A DNA stretch of 64,000 bases from Patagioenas fasciata. Lineage: Eukaryota > Chordata > Aves > Columbiformes > Columbidae. The notes beneath the pieces are model-generated. The model saw only the letters and a list, made by a program, of their open reading frames with translations, was not told the origin of the DNA and did no database searches. Both the position numbers and the translations under genes were made by a program. The stretch is from positions 62,934,049-62,998,048 of the forward strand of contig NC_092560.1 in the NCBI RefSeq assembly GCF_037038585.1, given 5' to 3'. This document shows positions 23,401 to 36,920 of this stretch, piece by piece. How positions within the stretch are numbered: the stretch's first letter is position 1; every line of letters starts with the position of its first letter.

Positions 23401-26400
23401 AAAAAGCAGCACTGACAAGGCCAGGATCCCAAGAAGAAAGGCAATGTACATAGCAGTGTCCTGCCCTGGAGGAAGCAATGCAGGAGACTGAAACACAGGC
23501 ACAGTAGGGACAGGCAGTGTAAATCAAAACTGGATCAAGATGAGAAAAACTGCAAGATGAGCCATATGGCTGACATTGGAGATATCTCAACAATACCAAT
23601 GCCAAATAACTTTAGCAACATCGGATAGCACACTACTTCTACGTGATGCTGTTATTATCCATCACTGCTGCAATGGTTACAAACTTGCTTGTCTGCTAAG
23701 AGCAGTAATTGTGAGATTCTGTCTGTATAACAGTGTCACAACTGTCAAAGGCTGCTATGTAATTCAGTTCTTGGTTCAAACAGTAGGATGACAAAGACTA
23801 TTCTCCACTATAACAGCAAGTGACATCAACCTTACTCTAAAAGGTAGCAATCTCTTTTTAATACCTCAGTATCACATTTTATCTCCTTGCACTACAACCA
23901 CAGAGAAAGAGAACTATCCTTGAGTACAGATACATCAGCAAAATAAAGTTCCAAACCCTAGATTTCAGTCTTTTTACAGGACAGGAAAAGTTGGTCAGAA
24001 GTCCATAAATACTACATTGGCCTGCAACACTCAATTGTACAAAAGGCTACACAAGAACAGGGTGTTCTTTCAGTTCTTTGCAGTAGTGATCAAAGCTAGC
24101 AGTTTGGTGTAAAGATCGTATATAGGATGCTTTCGTGCTCAGAGGAGGTGACAGAGTAAACGAGAGAAAGACAGAGAGTATAGGGCTTGCACAGATTCTT
24201 CCATCCTCCTCTAATTCTGTGCCCGAAGGACACTGTGTAACACTCTGTCCTAGGACTATGCCTGGAGCAGCATAACCCAGTGCTATCTCTTTGCTGTGGT
24301 TGCCAAAGCTGAAATTTAATCTGAGTTATTTGTGCAGTTCGCCTTATCGTTCAGCGCTGTGAGGGGAAGGTCTGCTCACTCTGGGGTCATTCTGTACTCA
24401 CTGCACGACAAGGCCAAGGAGTCGCTTGGAAGGAGGTACAAGCAGGTGCTGGAAAATGGCAGCACATTTGTTTCTCTCATCTGCAGCACTCTTTTTTCAT
24501 CTCCAAGGAAACTGATTGATCCTCACTGCCAATGCACTAGAGACACAAAAATCCACTGCAGTGAAACCATGAGTCAGAACTTCTCGATACAACTTGAACA
24601 GTTAAAGAGCCAAGAATCAATACACTCCACCAAGGAAACAGAACCAAACATACCAGCCACTGCAGCAATCAAGTCACTACTTTTTTACTACTGTTACAAG
24701 TTCCTTACTTAAGGTCTTATGACTGTTTGGAATGTCAAACTTCTCCATTCAGGATGTTTCTTGCCTGTATTTTGTATGTATTTCATTGCAAAAGAGCAGT
24801 TTAGCAATCCTATTACCTTAAGGTAGAATTGTGTCCTCAAATGTTTTTATGCTTCTCTTGGGCTCTGATGCCTGAACTGCACCAAATAGTCTAATAAGTT
24901 CCATATGCCCATTTTTTTGAAGAACAGATTTTCAAAGCAGCAAATGTTTTGATGGATTGGCTCACAGAGAGCCTGAATGCTGTTATACACATCATTTAGC
25001 ATTCCACAAGGCCCCCACTGTTAAATTCTGGGAATGTGTCCAGAGTGACCTACCTAATACTGCACTAACTAGCTTTCAGGAAAAAAAAAAAAATTCTTAA
25101 CCATTGTGCTGCACTAAAATATATTTGGAATTTGAATGTGTATTTGCTGCCCTAGTAATTTGTGTTTGAGGTGTGTGGGAACTAGGCTGACACATAACTG
25201 CACTAACAGAAATAATGTTTTGCATAAAACTAAAAATATATTTTTAAAGTATGTCACACACTTCATCAAAAGCAAAAACTGGGGCCCTCATCTTTCAAGA
25301 AGTTAAACACTACCTGAGAAGCTGATCCTCCCCCACACACCAAGTTCAGGCAAACACGAGCCTGTCCAATACTATCTAACGAGCAAATCAATATATTATA
25401 GAGATCGACACTACCTTCAGAACATAGTGGAAATAGTTAAGAGAATGCAGCTAACACATATGCCTGTAATTTAACTACATGTTATGAGTGCATCCACGAT
25501 TGGAAGATAAATACTCACAGATTTATTTTGGTTAAGGAAATGTTCTAATATTTTTTTTTAGAGACTTAAACTCTAGCTTTGATTTTTCCATCTCTTTTTT
25601 GTTTTTTCTCTTTTCATATACTACTTTTAAGTCAAAACATTCTGGAAAGCAGGTGTGTTTCTGCTAATTTCCTCACATGTTGAAGACTAGAGACTTGTGC
25701 AAACTGAGAAACAATGATCAGTTTAGTATTGCGGCCTCTGATCCCCCAGGCTGAAACCAAATGATGCTTGCTTTTTCTGCTGACGGGAAAAAAAAATAAG
25801 GGAAGGAATTACAATGCATTTGTTTATTAGGAAGGGGAAACCTCCTGATATAGCATACTTATTCTGTGTACAAAACCCACAAAAAACTCAACATCTAACA
25901 TTAGACCAAAGAGAGACAAAAAGTAAGCAGTGAGAAGCATATACGTGTGCCACGATATTCTGCATCTCTGTACACATGGTAAAAGGCAAGGCAGGGTTAA
26001 TGACCCAGGATAGTTCAGCAAGATCTATGTTTGGGATTGGTAGTTACTAGACATGTTCTGTAGCTGATGTGGAAATCCCTTACGTATTTACCATAAGACA
26101 TATAATGGCATAATTTCTTTCACCCAAGCCAATTGGCCTGCAAATACAAAAATAATTGTATGCATACATCTGTATGTGTGCACATATGTGTGTAAAAGCA
26201 GCTGTTCCATGCAGGAATACATATGCCTGCAATACTAAACAGGATTTCCAAATCTGTACCACTGTCACACCACTACATTAGCTTCACACCTCCAGGCTTA
26301 CTTATTTGAGACAATTTTCATTGAAGTAATGTTTGGTCCAATAAAATGTGTTTTAGAGAGAAAATAATACCTTGTAGACTGGATGGCTTACACAAAATCT

Positions 26401-29400
26401 GGGGATATTTTATGGGCTCATCTTAATACCTGTTCCACTTTGAATGTAGTCTATGGATTTCTGTTTTCAGCAGCGGCTATGCTGACCTGTTACCCCAGAG
26501 GCTGGAATGCTCCTGGCTGTACCTGTTGCCAAGATGCTGGAAGACTGGAAAAAAAATGAGACCTTTGCAAGCTCTCAGAAGTCTGTAATGACAAATACAA
26601 CATGTCTGGGACATGCTGTCAAGAATAAGACACCAGTTCTGGACAAAGATCAGTACGGGGTTTAAGTATTTGTGCTAAAGTACAAAGGTGTAAGTGTGAT
26701 GTTGAAACCACGTATTTGAATACACACAACAGCAACAAACTGGAGGAGACAGAATAAGGAAAACCAGTAAATTTACTGTCTAATAGCTCTTCCTTGTTAG
26801 ATCTTTTTTACATCCTGCATACTACCTTGCACTGCCTGATACAACGCATTGTGTAGTTATAATGGAAAAAGTAAAAGTTTTATCTGTTAAAAGACAATTA
26901 CTTTGGCAGCAATGCAAATTTAAGATACTATTATCCTTCCCACCCATTACTCATTCCCACCCTGTGCCACTCTCCTCAGTTGAGTTGGCACAACTGTTTG
27001 TGCAGCAATGCTGTAAGAGACCATGAATCACCTTATAAACATACCATATTTAGAAACACTCCCAAAAACTGTGTTTTCTGAAGCTCATGATCTCCTCAGT
27101 CTGATTCATCGACAGCTGCACAAACTGTTGTGCTGGAGCATCTGGACGGGTGATGCATTAACTTGTATAATTAAACGAGTAGAATTGCCAAAAACTTCAT
27201 ATATTCAAATCACAGCCTGCTTTCTATGTGTATTAGATGTTTGTTCTCCTAAGAAACTGATTAGTATTTCTTTATTGAGAACCATCTCAGAATTACTAAA
27301 TCAACATATAGAGGTTGTATAATACATATATACATCACCCTCAGGTTTTACTGTCATGTGGTGCTTTCTGTAATAAAAGGCACTGAGAAGACAAGGTTAC
27401 AATTCCTGTTGCAGGAGAAATATAGTGTTTAGAAAGAATACTGCTTCTGTACCACTGATGCCCGAGGGCTTCAATGTAGAAGACATTTTGCAAAATCAAG
27501 AAAAATAAATGCTGGGAATATTCAGGAATTATATTCAGGAACAAAGCAATGGTACTTGGTTGCTCTGACCTCATTAATCAAAATAAGTGAGCATAATACT
27601 GATTTGCAGTTGGTTCTGCTGCTTCTGCTACAATCACCACTTCAAAACTACTTTGCTTAGAAAGGTTTAAGGAATAACTTTGAAATTATTGTTTTATCTG
27701 TTATGTATTTCATCAGAATACTTGTTTTCAGAAGGAAAAAACTCTCAATATTATATCTGACCAATCCACATTCCACTAGCAAGCATCACCACAAGAAATA
27801 TTTCACTTATCCAAATGGTGATGCGGTTCCAAATTATTTGGATTTATGATGTTCTAGTAATAGGCAGAGTACAGAAGTTGATTCACATGCTTGTTTAGCT
27901 CAGCTGTCTACTCACCCATGTACATCAATAAGCATTTTTCAGATCAGCCTTTCACAGGTAGTTTTCTGTGGAGAGATGATAAAAATAAAGTTTTTCTCAT
28001 GTAACTACAGAAAAGACTCAGAATATTTATTTCATGCACACAGACTGTAGACACAAAGCTCTGTATTTCAGATTTCTGGATGTGATTTTAGGTAGCCTTT
28101 AACTTTAAAATACTTGTTTATTTAAAGCCCTGCATACTATTTGAAGGAATGGATTAGGCTTTTTGCATTGCGTTTTGGCTGATAAGGAAGTCAGTAACCA
28201 GAGATCTCCCTAACCACTAGGAAATCATGAAAAGTCACAGATTATTGCCTGTGACAGCTCTGGGATTTGAGGACTGCATCTAAGCTGAAAACCCCCAAGA
28301 TATCACACTGCCCCAGTCCTTAATGGGATGTGGGATTTTCCCTGTGGCCTCAACTGAAACCATGGCCAAAGCCACAGTCTTTCTCTGTACCACACAAGGC
28401 AGGGAAAAAAAAGAATATATTTCTCCATCACTGTTCCAGTGTGAATGTGACATAACATAATTTATGGAGCAGTGTGTCACCACTCACCATGGGGTCCTAT
28501 ATCCTATGGCAAAACCTTCAACATGGAAGATATTTTCCCCAAATCCAGTTCTGTTTTTTTCAGACTGGTCATAAATTTAGCCCTCTCCAACAGTCCCTCC
28601 TAAGAGGTGAGAGTATATGTATGCTAAATACACTTTTCTGCACTTCCTGTCTATCAAAGGATCTGTTAAGAAATGGTCAGCTGAGACCTACAGGTTGTTT
28701 AGTTCTGCTCTAGGTTGCTACTCAGTTTGGGACTTCAAGCGACTGCATAGTTATTCGGTTAGCACTGGCTCTTTTATCATCCGTGTTCTCAGTTTTGCTC
28801 AACAGAGGTGAAAATGTTGGTCTGTAATGCAAATTTAGTAACAACCCTTGAAGGAGTAAAAAATAAAATATTCTTCTTTTTTTAAACTAAATATACATAA
28901 GATGCAAAAATGTAGTTAGTATATATGTAAGCATTAGCACAGGACATGTATAGAGCAATTATCTGTGTAGAGAGAGGAGTTTGACGAGATATTTAACTGT
29001 AAAATATACAGGCCTTAATTTTGCCACAACTATGCCCATTGTTCCTTCAGCAAATGCTGTTTCTATTCTAGGAAGCCCACATCGCCTTTGTTGTTGCTAC
29101 TTATAGTTATTTGGAATAACCCATAGCAGTTATTAATAGCCAAAGGTCTGCTAAGAAGTAGCACTTAAATCTCCACCATCTACTCTGTCTGGTACTAAAT
29201 ATTTCCTCTGAAAAGAACTGCAGACATTCACTTGAATTTGTCTGTGTTTAAAAAGTCATTTATGTGTCGAAAGAACAATGAATTTGTAAATGTCCTCTAC
29301 AAAAAAAGCAGAAAACCTGCAAGAAAAAGCAAGCAGGATTTGTGTCCTCTGTGACCTCGTTTATCAGGGCGTTCACTGGTCAAAATTTAATGTAAATAAT

Positions 29401-32400
29401 GGTGTCTTCCTCTCACTGACAGTCTAAGTGTTTTTGCTTGATCAGCACTAATAGGGAAAAGGGTAAGAGAAAGATTAAATTATCAGGCCTCAAAGGAAAA
29501 CTCTATGTGTAATACTGCAGAGCAACAAGGACCTATCAGGGATGATAACTGCATATTTCTGGAGCCTATTTAGCACTGCTGTGATCTTGGAAACCGAAGC
29601 ACATCTTAATATACCTCATTCAATTAGTGGTATGTTATATTCCCATGTGATTATTTGAAGTGGGAGATCATGCTGAAGTGCAGGGAACAAGGAGGAGGTG
29701 AGGAGCACACTAACAAGCCTTGCTGCAGGGCCTAGGGGCAGGGGGCCCTGGGGCTGCAGTTGTCCAGGCAGCAGAACAAGATGGCAGACCAAGGAGGGGA
29801 GGATGATGGCTGGTTGTACATCTGCATGGAGACCTAGAACTTCACAGTGTAACAGCAGTGAAAGCCATGTCCTTCTGGGCACCAGGCTGGAATTGCACCT
29901 GCAGATGAGGCAGGTTAGAAAGATTCACCCACATGCAATCACGCAAACTCTACCCTGGAGGCTTTGGTTTCCATAGGATGCAGTCACTAGTCTCAAACCA
30001 GTTGCAAGCACAGTATCAAACTTCCTTGGCCCACTTAAGGGTGACAGTCAATCACAGTACCCAAATTCGGGTGATCTTGAATTACTCACAATTCTTCTTA
30101 TACAGTGGTGACACTCTTTAATTTTGCTGCAACAGCAAGACACATCCTGGTGGCAAGGGAGAGGAGGCATGGACAAACAGGAGGTATGTGGGGAGTTCAG
30201 ATGAGAAAAAGGGTCTAGAGGGGAAGAATATTATTGTAGAGGCTTTCAAAACCTGAAAGGCCTTCCCCTACCTATGTCATCCTTCTGTCTGTATGCTAGT
30301 GTTCTTAAATAAGTATACTAAGACAATGAAAAGAAACTAGGACATGGAGGGAAATACTTTACCAGCCATAGGAAAAGTACTACACCTAACCAAAAAGATC
30401 TGCTCAGATCCACTTGAACAAATCTGAACATGTTGTGTTTCAGCTGTTACGTACATCTCCTTCAGGACTTTGCAGATCAAGGCAAGAAGTATGTCAAGGT
30501 ATCAGGGTCAGGATATAATTACCTTGTGACAGGGGCCAAGAAAAGCCTATGCAGCAGAAACCCATTCCCAGGGCCTAGGTGGCCTGAGAGCACTAACCAT
30601 GCAGGAGCACAGCCAGCCAAGAAAACCTTTGCAAACATGAGACTGGGACAGAGAAGAAAGGAGCAGGCAGCCACCCACTTATGCATGGAATGTGGTGAAA
30701 GAAGGCAAGACTGTGATGTTGCTTTCAGAGTTCAAGTTCCATTGCCCAGTGTAGCCCATGGTCCTGCCAGGCTCCTCTTTCCCTTGGCTCCTTCCATCCC
30801 CTGTACACTCTCCTGCTCTAAGACTCCTGCCTAACGCCTGGCACTTAATTCTTCCAACCACCACTACCTGCCAACCCTTCACCTTCGATGGTGGCAGCAG
30901 AAACACACAAAGGTCAGATATATTTTCTGATACTTATCACCTCCCTCTCTTACAACATGTCTATTTTTGGTGAACCTGAACACTTAGCACTGGACTATAT
31001 AGCCACCACTTTCTGATTATTTTCTCCTTCTTTGTCTTTCTCTTACTGAGGACACCGCAGTCTGTTCTGATTCTAGTCAGTAATACATGCCCCGTCTGTC
31101 AGAGGGTCTCATGGTGAGAAAAATATAGTAATAGATATATTTTTAGTATTTCACTTACATGTCCCAGCTAGTCATCCAGTAACCATATGCTCTGATGCTA
31201 ATAATTAAACGCCTGTAGTCTATTACAGCCCACCAGCAAATGCCATGGGACCTGAATATCAGAGCCAGCCACAGAACTCTAGCAAAACTTGGCAGAAATA
31301 TTTAGCTGGTTCTGTTGCTTGCCTTTTCCTCCTCCACTTCCCTGCCCTGACTCCTTTTTTTGTTAGCTTTGGAGACATTGATATATGCAAATATGCCACA
31401 GAAATGGACACCAAAATTCCACAGGGTTCTGAAGGAGCTGGAAAAAACATATAATGGTTAAGATGGGCAATGTTGTTCAATTCCACACCCCTAGTGCTAA
31501 TTACAGTGAAATAAAAATTCAGTTCCATCCCAGGGATGGTGCTTGAGCCATCATTCTCACTCCTTACCACTTCCACTGCCCAATCTACCCCTGATTCTGA
31601 GTCATCAAAATCACCTCTAGCCTTCTTCACTACTGACAAACAGGCCAGATTTAGGAAAGCAGCAAGGCATCAACACCAGGATTCTGCAGCACTTCCAGAT
31701 CTTGGGACTTTAGTCATCCAGTCAGTGGAAAATGAGAGGAAAGTAGTGACAACCAAGTTTCACTTTTGTCACTATTAGATATTATGACATAGTCATTTAA
31801 AATGACAGCAGATACTGGTACTACCCAATGCTGAGAAAGTTTTTGAGGTTCCTACAGTGACCTGGAACATTTATCAGTAGGAGGAAAAGTAACTGGCAAA
31901 GTTAACAAAAGTGTAGGGAGGAAACCACTGGCTCAAGCTTCCTCTCGGTTAAGGTGCCAGAAAGGTTTCCACTGGTTTCAGCAAGAGGTGTGTTATTACT
32001 GCAGGTCTGAAATATTTAAAAGTCTGTAGACCTCATAAAACAAAGAATGACGCTTCACCTTTACCAAAGACTCATGTAAATCTTGAATCATGGCACATTG
32101 AGAGCAGAAAGGGTAAGGCATATCCATTCATTGCCTGCAAAGCGAAGAGTGAAAGCAGCCTGGGAGCTAGCAGAGATCCCTGTGTGATGGAGATGGGGTG
32201 TGGGAAAGATGTTCATCCTGGCAGCATCTGGCCATCCTTTCAGCAGACCACACTCTCCCAGTGCCCTGCAAGACACAAGAAGAGAGCAAGTATTCTGCTC
32301 CTTTTCCTTGCTGGCAAGGACAAGACACAGGCATTAACTCCAGAGATGTCTCTTAAATCAGTGTGAGGTCCCAGCTTAACATGGTATTGAGACAATTGAG

Positions 32401-33121
32401 GCAACCAGGAGGTTAAAGCTGGAATGCTGACTGGATGCTCTAAAATCAGAAATAAGTTCATAGATGTCTATAGAGAATACCATTTAATTATGCATTGATG
32501 TTAGAAGATCGGGTTCTAAAAGTTCCCAGAATTTTCTTTTGTTCACCTGTAGTGGTAGAACTTAACAGTAGAGAAGAACAGTCACTTAATGACTTAAACA
32601 GACATTTCAGTAAGATCCATTAGAATATTTTTCTAACACTAAAAAATTTGCATTTATATCTATGGTTGTTCAGTCTCAAAATAGCTGTTTGAATCTAGTT
32701 ATTTTGCTGCTTTTATATCTATTTACAGATTCCACAAAAAGTTCTGAAACTTTTTGTACAGAATCCTTGAGGATTAATAAACTGCTACCCTAAGAAGTAA
32801 CAAACAGAAGAAGAAATAGTTACCTCCTTCACACATTATTTTAAAAGGATAAAAAGTATTTTATAAGATATTTTTACTGTCATGAAAAGGATGCTGTGAC
32901 TCCACCAAAGGCATGCAGGACAGTGATTTTTCTTTTTCACATAATGTTATTCAACCACATCATTATGCTGGCTGCTGAAACATAACAAGGAATGTCTTAG
33001 GAGAGCTGGCACAATGTGCCCTGTAGGGTGTTCTTACCTCTGTCTCCTGGAAAGAAACCCTGTTTAAACATTTAGAAAACCAAATCTTGTATTATTTTTA
33101 ACAGTTGTACTTATGATTGCC
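20420..33121. other. Gene-poor stretch of about 12.7 kb
   Basis: No exon, RNA gene or transposon was recognised with confidence. Open frames of 120-135 codons (22555-22950 minus, 24332-24712 plus, 30430-30834 plus, 31259-31639 minus) show no known motif and are of a length expected by chance. Two short frames with unusual cysteine content lie at 21226-21468 and about 21585-21719. Patches near 22.3 kb, 29.7 kb and 30.7 kb are less AT-rich than the rest but carry no recognised element. Confidence 0.5.
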
Positions 33122-33262
33122 TCAAGAAGGAAAGAGAGAAGGGGAGAAGAGGGAGAAAGAGGGAGAGAAACAGATAGACAAAGATAGGAGAAAAAAAAAA
33201 AGAGAGAATTTTTGAAATATAATTAAGAAAGAGAAAATAAAATTAGAAGAAAGAGAAAAGAT
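33122..33262. repeat. Purine-rich low-complexity tract
   Basis: A GA-rich tract of about 140 bp whose left part (33124-33170) is 47 consecutive purines. Long homopurine runs can form triplex (H-DNA) structures and tend to vary in length. A run of A follows at about 33191-33201. Confidence 0.95.
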
Positions 33263-33501
33263 CAGGATTGTTCTTCAGATTACCCAAATGTATGGTATTT
33301 GTTTCACATTTTATTGTGCTTCTCACTGACTTGATGGTGAAAAAACACCTTGGACCACATTTATGACACAAATAATTCATATCTGAGTAGAAATGATTTA
33401 AAAATAAGAGAGAGACTGGTTGAAAACCTGAGGGGGGAAAAAAAAAAAAAAGGTCTGTTGTGTCAAACAGCAAGATAATTACAGTAATGTTCTGCCACTA
33501 C

Positions 33502-33652
33502 ACAAGGCTCTGGGTCTGTATCTGGAAGGCAGGACATGGTCTCAATGATATGCTGTGAGACTTTGGGTAACCTAATTGATCTCTCTGTTTTCCCATCTGT
33601 AAAATGGAAATAATTATACTTGTCTCCTCTCAGATATTATTTGAGATTCGAA
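33502..33652 (+). mobile_element. MIR-type SINE relic, good match
   Basis: The tail reads tgctgtgagactttgggtaa, then cctaattgatctctctgttt, tcccatctgtaaaatggaaa and taattatacttgtctcc. This is the classic MIR 3' half (gctgtgtgaccttgggcaag ... ctcatctgtaaaatgggaataat). The 5' half is recognisable as ggctctgggtctgtatctgg. It is an ancient amniote SINE and the best preserved of the four MIR copies in the window. Confidence 0.85.
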
Positions 33653-34257
33653 AGACAAAGACTTCGTGTCTGATTTCAAGGGGATCATGACTCCTCTTCA
33701 GCCTGAAAAAAAAAATATGCATTTTCAGAAGCGCAGAACTTCAGAACTTCCAGCAAATGTGACTGAAATCTGTGACTGAATGAAATGGAGCTTGTTCACA
33801 CTGCAAGTGTGGCCCCAAAAGTTTTCATTTGCACTGACAGGAAATAAACCAATTTCAGTCTTATCTGTGGTTGAACACGTATTCATTTTATCTATGGGTA
33901 CAATACATTGCATCAAAATACATTTTACGCTAACAGCTTTTTGTTCCCATCCATACAATGCCAGATGGTGATCATCTATATAAAACGTGAGATGATACAG
34001 CATTGAGTTAGCTTTCTTGGTTTATTCTTAAGAGAATTATAAACACACACTGAAGGAGATAAAGAGTTAAATCAGAATGAACTTTAATGGCTAGTGTATG
34101 TTTACATTTCTGTACAGATCTCCAACCAGTTTTCCTTCACATTTACACTCCTATAAACACCCCATTTCCTGTTGCATTTATCTGTTATGCCCTGCTATTA
34201 ACCTAAATTGTGACTGTCTTGGATAGGACCTGCTTTCTTAGTAATTTTTTAAAATTT

Positions 34258-34300
34258 GTTGTTGTTGTTGTTGTTGATGTTTTGTTTTGTTTTGTTTTTT
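34258..34300. repeat. (TTG)n and (TTTTG)n simple repeats
   Basis: About six TTG units (34258-34276) followed by several TTTTG units (34280-34300). Simple microsatellite, no coding role. Confidence 0.95.
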
Positions 34301-36849
34301 ACTGCCTACAGTAAAAGGCAACTGGCAGATGACTAGTTTAGTCAGTATTTATGCCAGAATCAATATCGATGATGGGCTGGGGTGTCTGCAAGGAAGGAGC
34401 TTTTGCAAAGGCTAAAGATAGCCTGATATGCTGAGCCACCACAGTGCCCTTCATATCAATGAGTGAGCAAAGCTGACATGGTTATACCTGAGCTCCTCAG
34501 GAACATCTGCCTCCACAGACTCTAGAACAAGCTGATGGGGGCTACAGATACTCAGCTGAAGCCAGCCTTAGCTAATGCCCCTCAGGCAACCACCTCGAGC
34601 TGTTCAACTTGACCATCCCTACGCCACAGCAAGAGTCCTCCATTTGTATCTTTACATCATGTTCCATCAATTCTAGAAAAAGAAAGCTGGGAGAGTAACA
34701 ATAATATTACTAATGAAGCCTACTTGTAAAGTTGTGGCACACACTTGGAGAGCAATTGTAAATAAGCTCTCCAAAAATTTGTTAACATCACAGAAAGACA
34801 CCTCATCACAGCATTTCAATAAACAGGAGATTTTACATTTACTCCTGGAAGTGATGGTATGCAGTATAAGATAGTAAGCAGACATTGACTTTAACAGGAG
34901 TAATTAAACATCAAGATTTATGGATTTACAAAGCAAATATTGGTGCAGGATGAAGGCAAGGTTAATATTTGCCTCAAGGGATAATGTATTTTTGTCATCA
35001 ACAAAACTTCAAGTTATCCAAGGCTTCTAATACCCTTCAGGTTAGAGTGGTGTTAATCCAGAATCAGTCTATTGAAGTAAATGGAGTTGTAGCAGTTTGA
35101 AGAGTGCAGCTAGGCTTAACATAGTTCCTCTTTTCCCTCGAAACAATAGGCTGATATCACACATATAATTTTGAAAGAATCCTTTAAAAACCTTAGTTCC
35201 ATAGAAGTTACTGTTAAATAGAAAACGTGGAAGTAGATCTATTACAGCATGACATGACTGAAGAATCAGTGCAAGGAGAATTATTTTTAATTTCTGAAAT
35301 GGCAGTCAAAATAAGATAATACGTAACCCAAATTAAAGAAACAGATAAATATTTGAATAGTTATTAGTTGTAATGGTCATAGTTTTAGAAAACAATAGGT
35401 AGCTTCTGAAAAGATTTAAAACAAGTACATTTGCATTAAGTTCTGAATACCTGAACCTGCCTTGAGTAGAATCCCACCAAACTCATGTAAAATGCTGCTG
35501 AATTCTGATGTTGAAGAGTTACCCAACTGGCCTTTTCCATCTCTTCACTAGTGCTAATTTTGCTTACATATCATATAAATCCAGATCTCTCGTGATTACT
35601 CAATCTCATTAGCTGTTTTGTTACATGAATGTCGTATGGAAGACTTCCACAGAATTAAACCAGTAAAACAATGGAAAAAAATGCAATTGCAAATGAGGCA
35701 AGCTCATCTATTTTCTGAAGCCTGCCTTTCCTGCCAGAGATGTCCCACAGGTCATATGACCTAAACTGTCATTTTAAAAAAATAAAAAAAAAAAAGACCA
35801 AACACTTTAAATGTCCTTTCAAGACTTTCTCAGAAGGAAGAATTTCCTATTATCAATAATACATCAGGTTCTTGTGCAAAGGGCAGCCACGAAGGATTCT
35901 TGCAACATCAAAAACAAATCCATCCTTGAGGGATATTTAAAGCATATTTCAAAAGAAGTTCTAACAAAAACAACCAGCACACACATGACAGAAACATTTT
36001 ATTGTCACTTCTCAGCCATTAGGCAGTTCTGTGTGTAAATGATTTCTTACACTGTTATTCTACTACCTGAATGTTATGGTGTTCTCCCCAGTTCCTGAAA
36101 AGATGAAAAAGAGGATTTATTATGTCCCTTTCTTTACATGTAAGACTGATAACTTGACAAATCTTTTGCAATTGCTTTTCCAAGGACAAACAAGGAAGAA
36201 AAAACATCTAAATTCATATCATCAACGTGTATGGAGGACTTTGATACCAAGCTGGTTTGCCCAACGTAACCTCAAACGGCATAGCATAAGAGGAAAACAT
36301 AGCTCTGAAAGTATATGATGTTGGTGTTGGCAATGAATACTGCTGAACTGCAGAGAAATACAGGATGCTTCTGCTGTTTCCTTTCTGCAGAATACATTTG
36401 CTTTTGGAAGAGTTCTTTTAAGGCATTTTCTGCAAATATAAACTGTCAGTATATATGGGTTGTTTGTTAGTTTGATCAGTATTTACAAATTATTTTTGCT
36501 GAATCAGGGATAATTGTGTTAGACCAGGGCACCTGTAAAGTTGGAAGGAATAGTGAAAAAGATTAAGGTTCTTTTTTTAATTGCAAAAGTCAAAGTAGTT
36601 TGTATTGTACATAGAGATTCAAAGAGTTTGGCACATGCATCTATGTAACCTTAAATTAATGTTTATTTATCCTGACAGAAAATAACGCTGAAATATTTCA
36701 AGTTGAGTTCGGATTATATGCTTTTACTTTCAGGGGGGATTTACTCAGTATAAAACCATAGAATAGATCCCAAAGTCAGAAATTATATTCTTCTAATTGC
36801 AATCCTAATTGGAAGGAATGAGCTACATCATACTATGCTCTAATTCATG

Positions 36850-36920
36850 GTTTGTTTGTTGGTTTTTTTTGGTTTTGTGTTGTTTGTTTTGGTTTGGTTT
36901 TTTTTTGTGTGTGTGTGTGT
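36850..36920. repeat. T/G-rich tract ending in (GT)7
   Basis: The plus strand is almost entirely T and G for 71 bp, ending in seven GT units (36907-36920). Low-complexity and potentially polymorphic. Confidence 0.95.

Noticed and set aside
24332..24712. 126-codon plus-strand open frame
   Set aside because: Looks protein-like in part but has no motif I recognise and no promoter or splice context.
30430..30834. 134-codon plus-strand open frame
   Set aside because: No domain, no splice context, and overlapped by frames on the other strand. Probably chance in a GC-richer patch.
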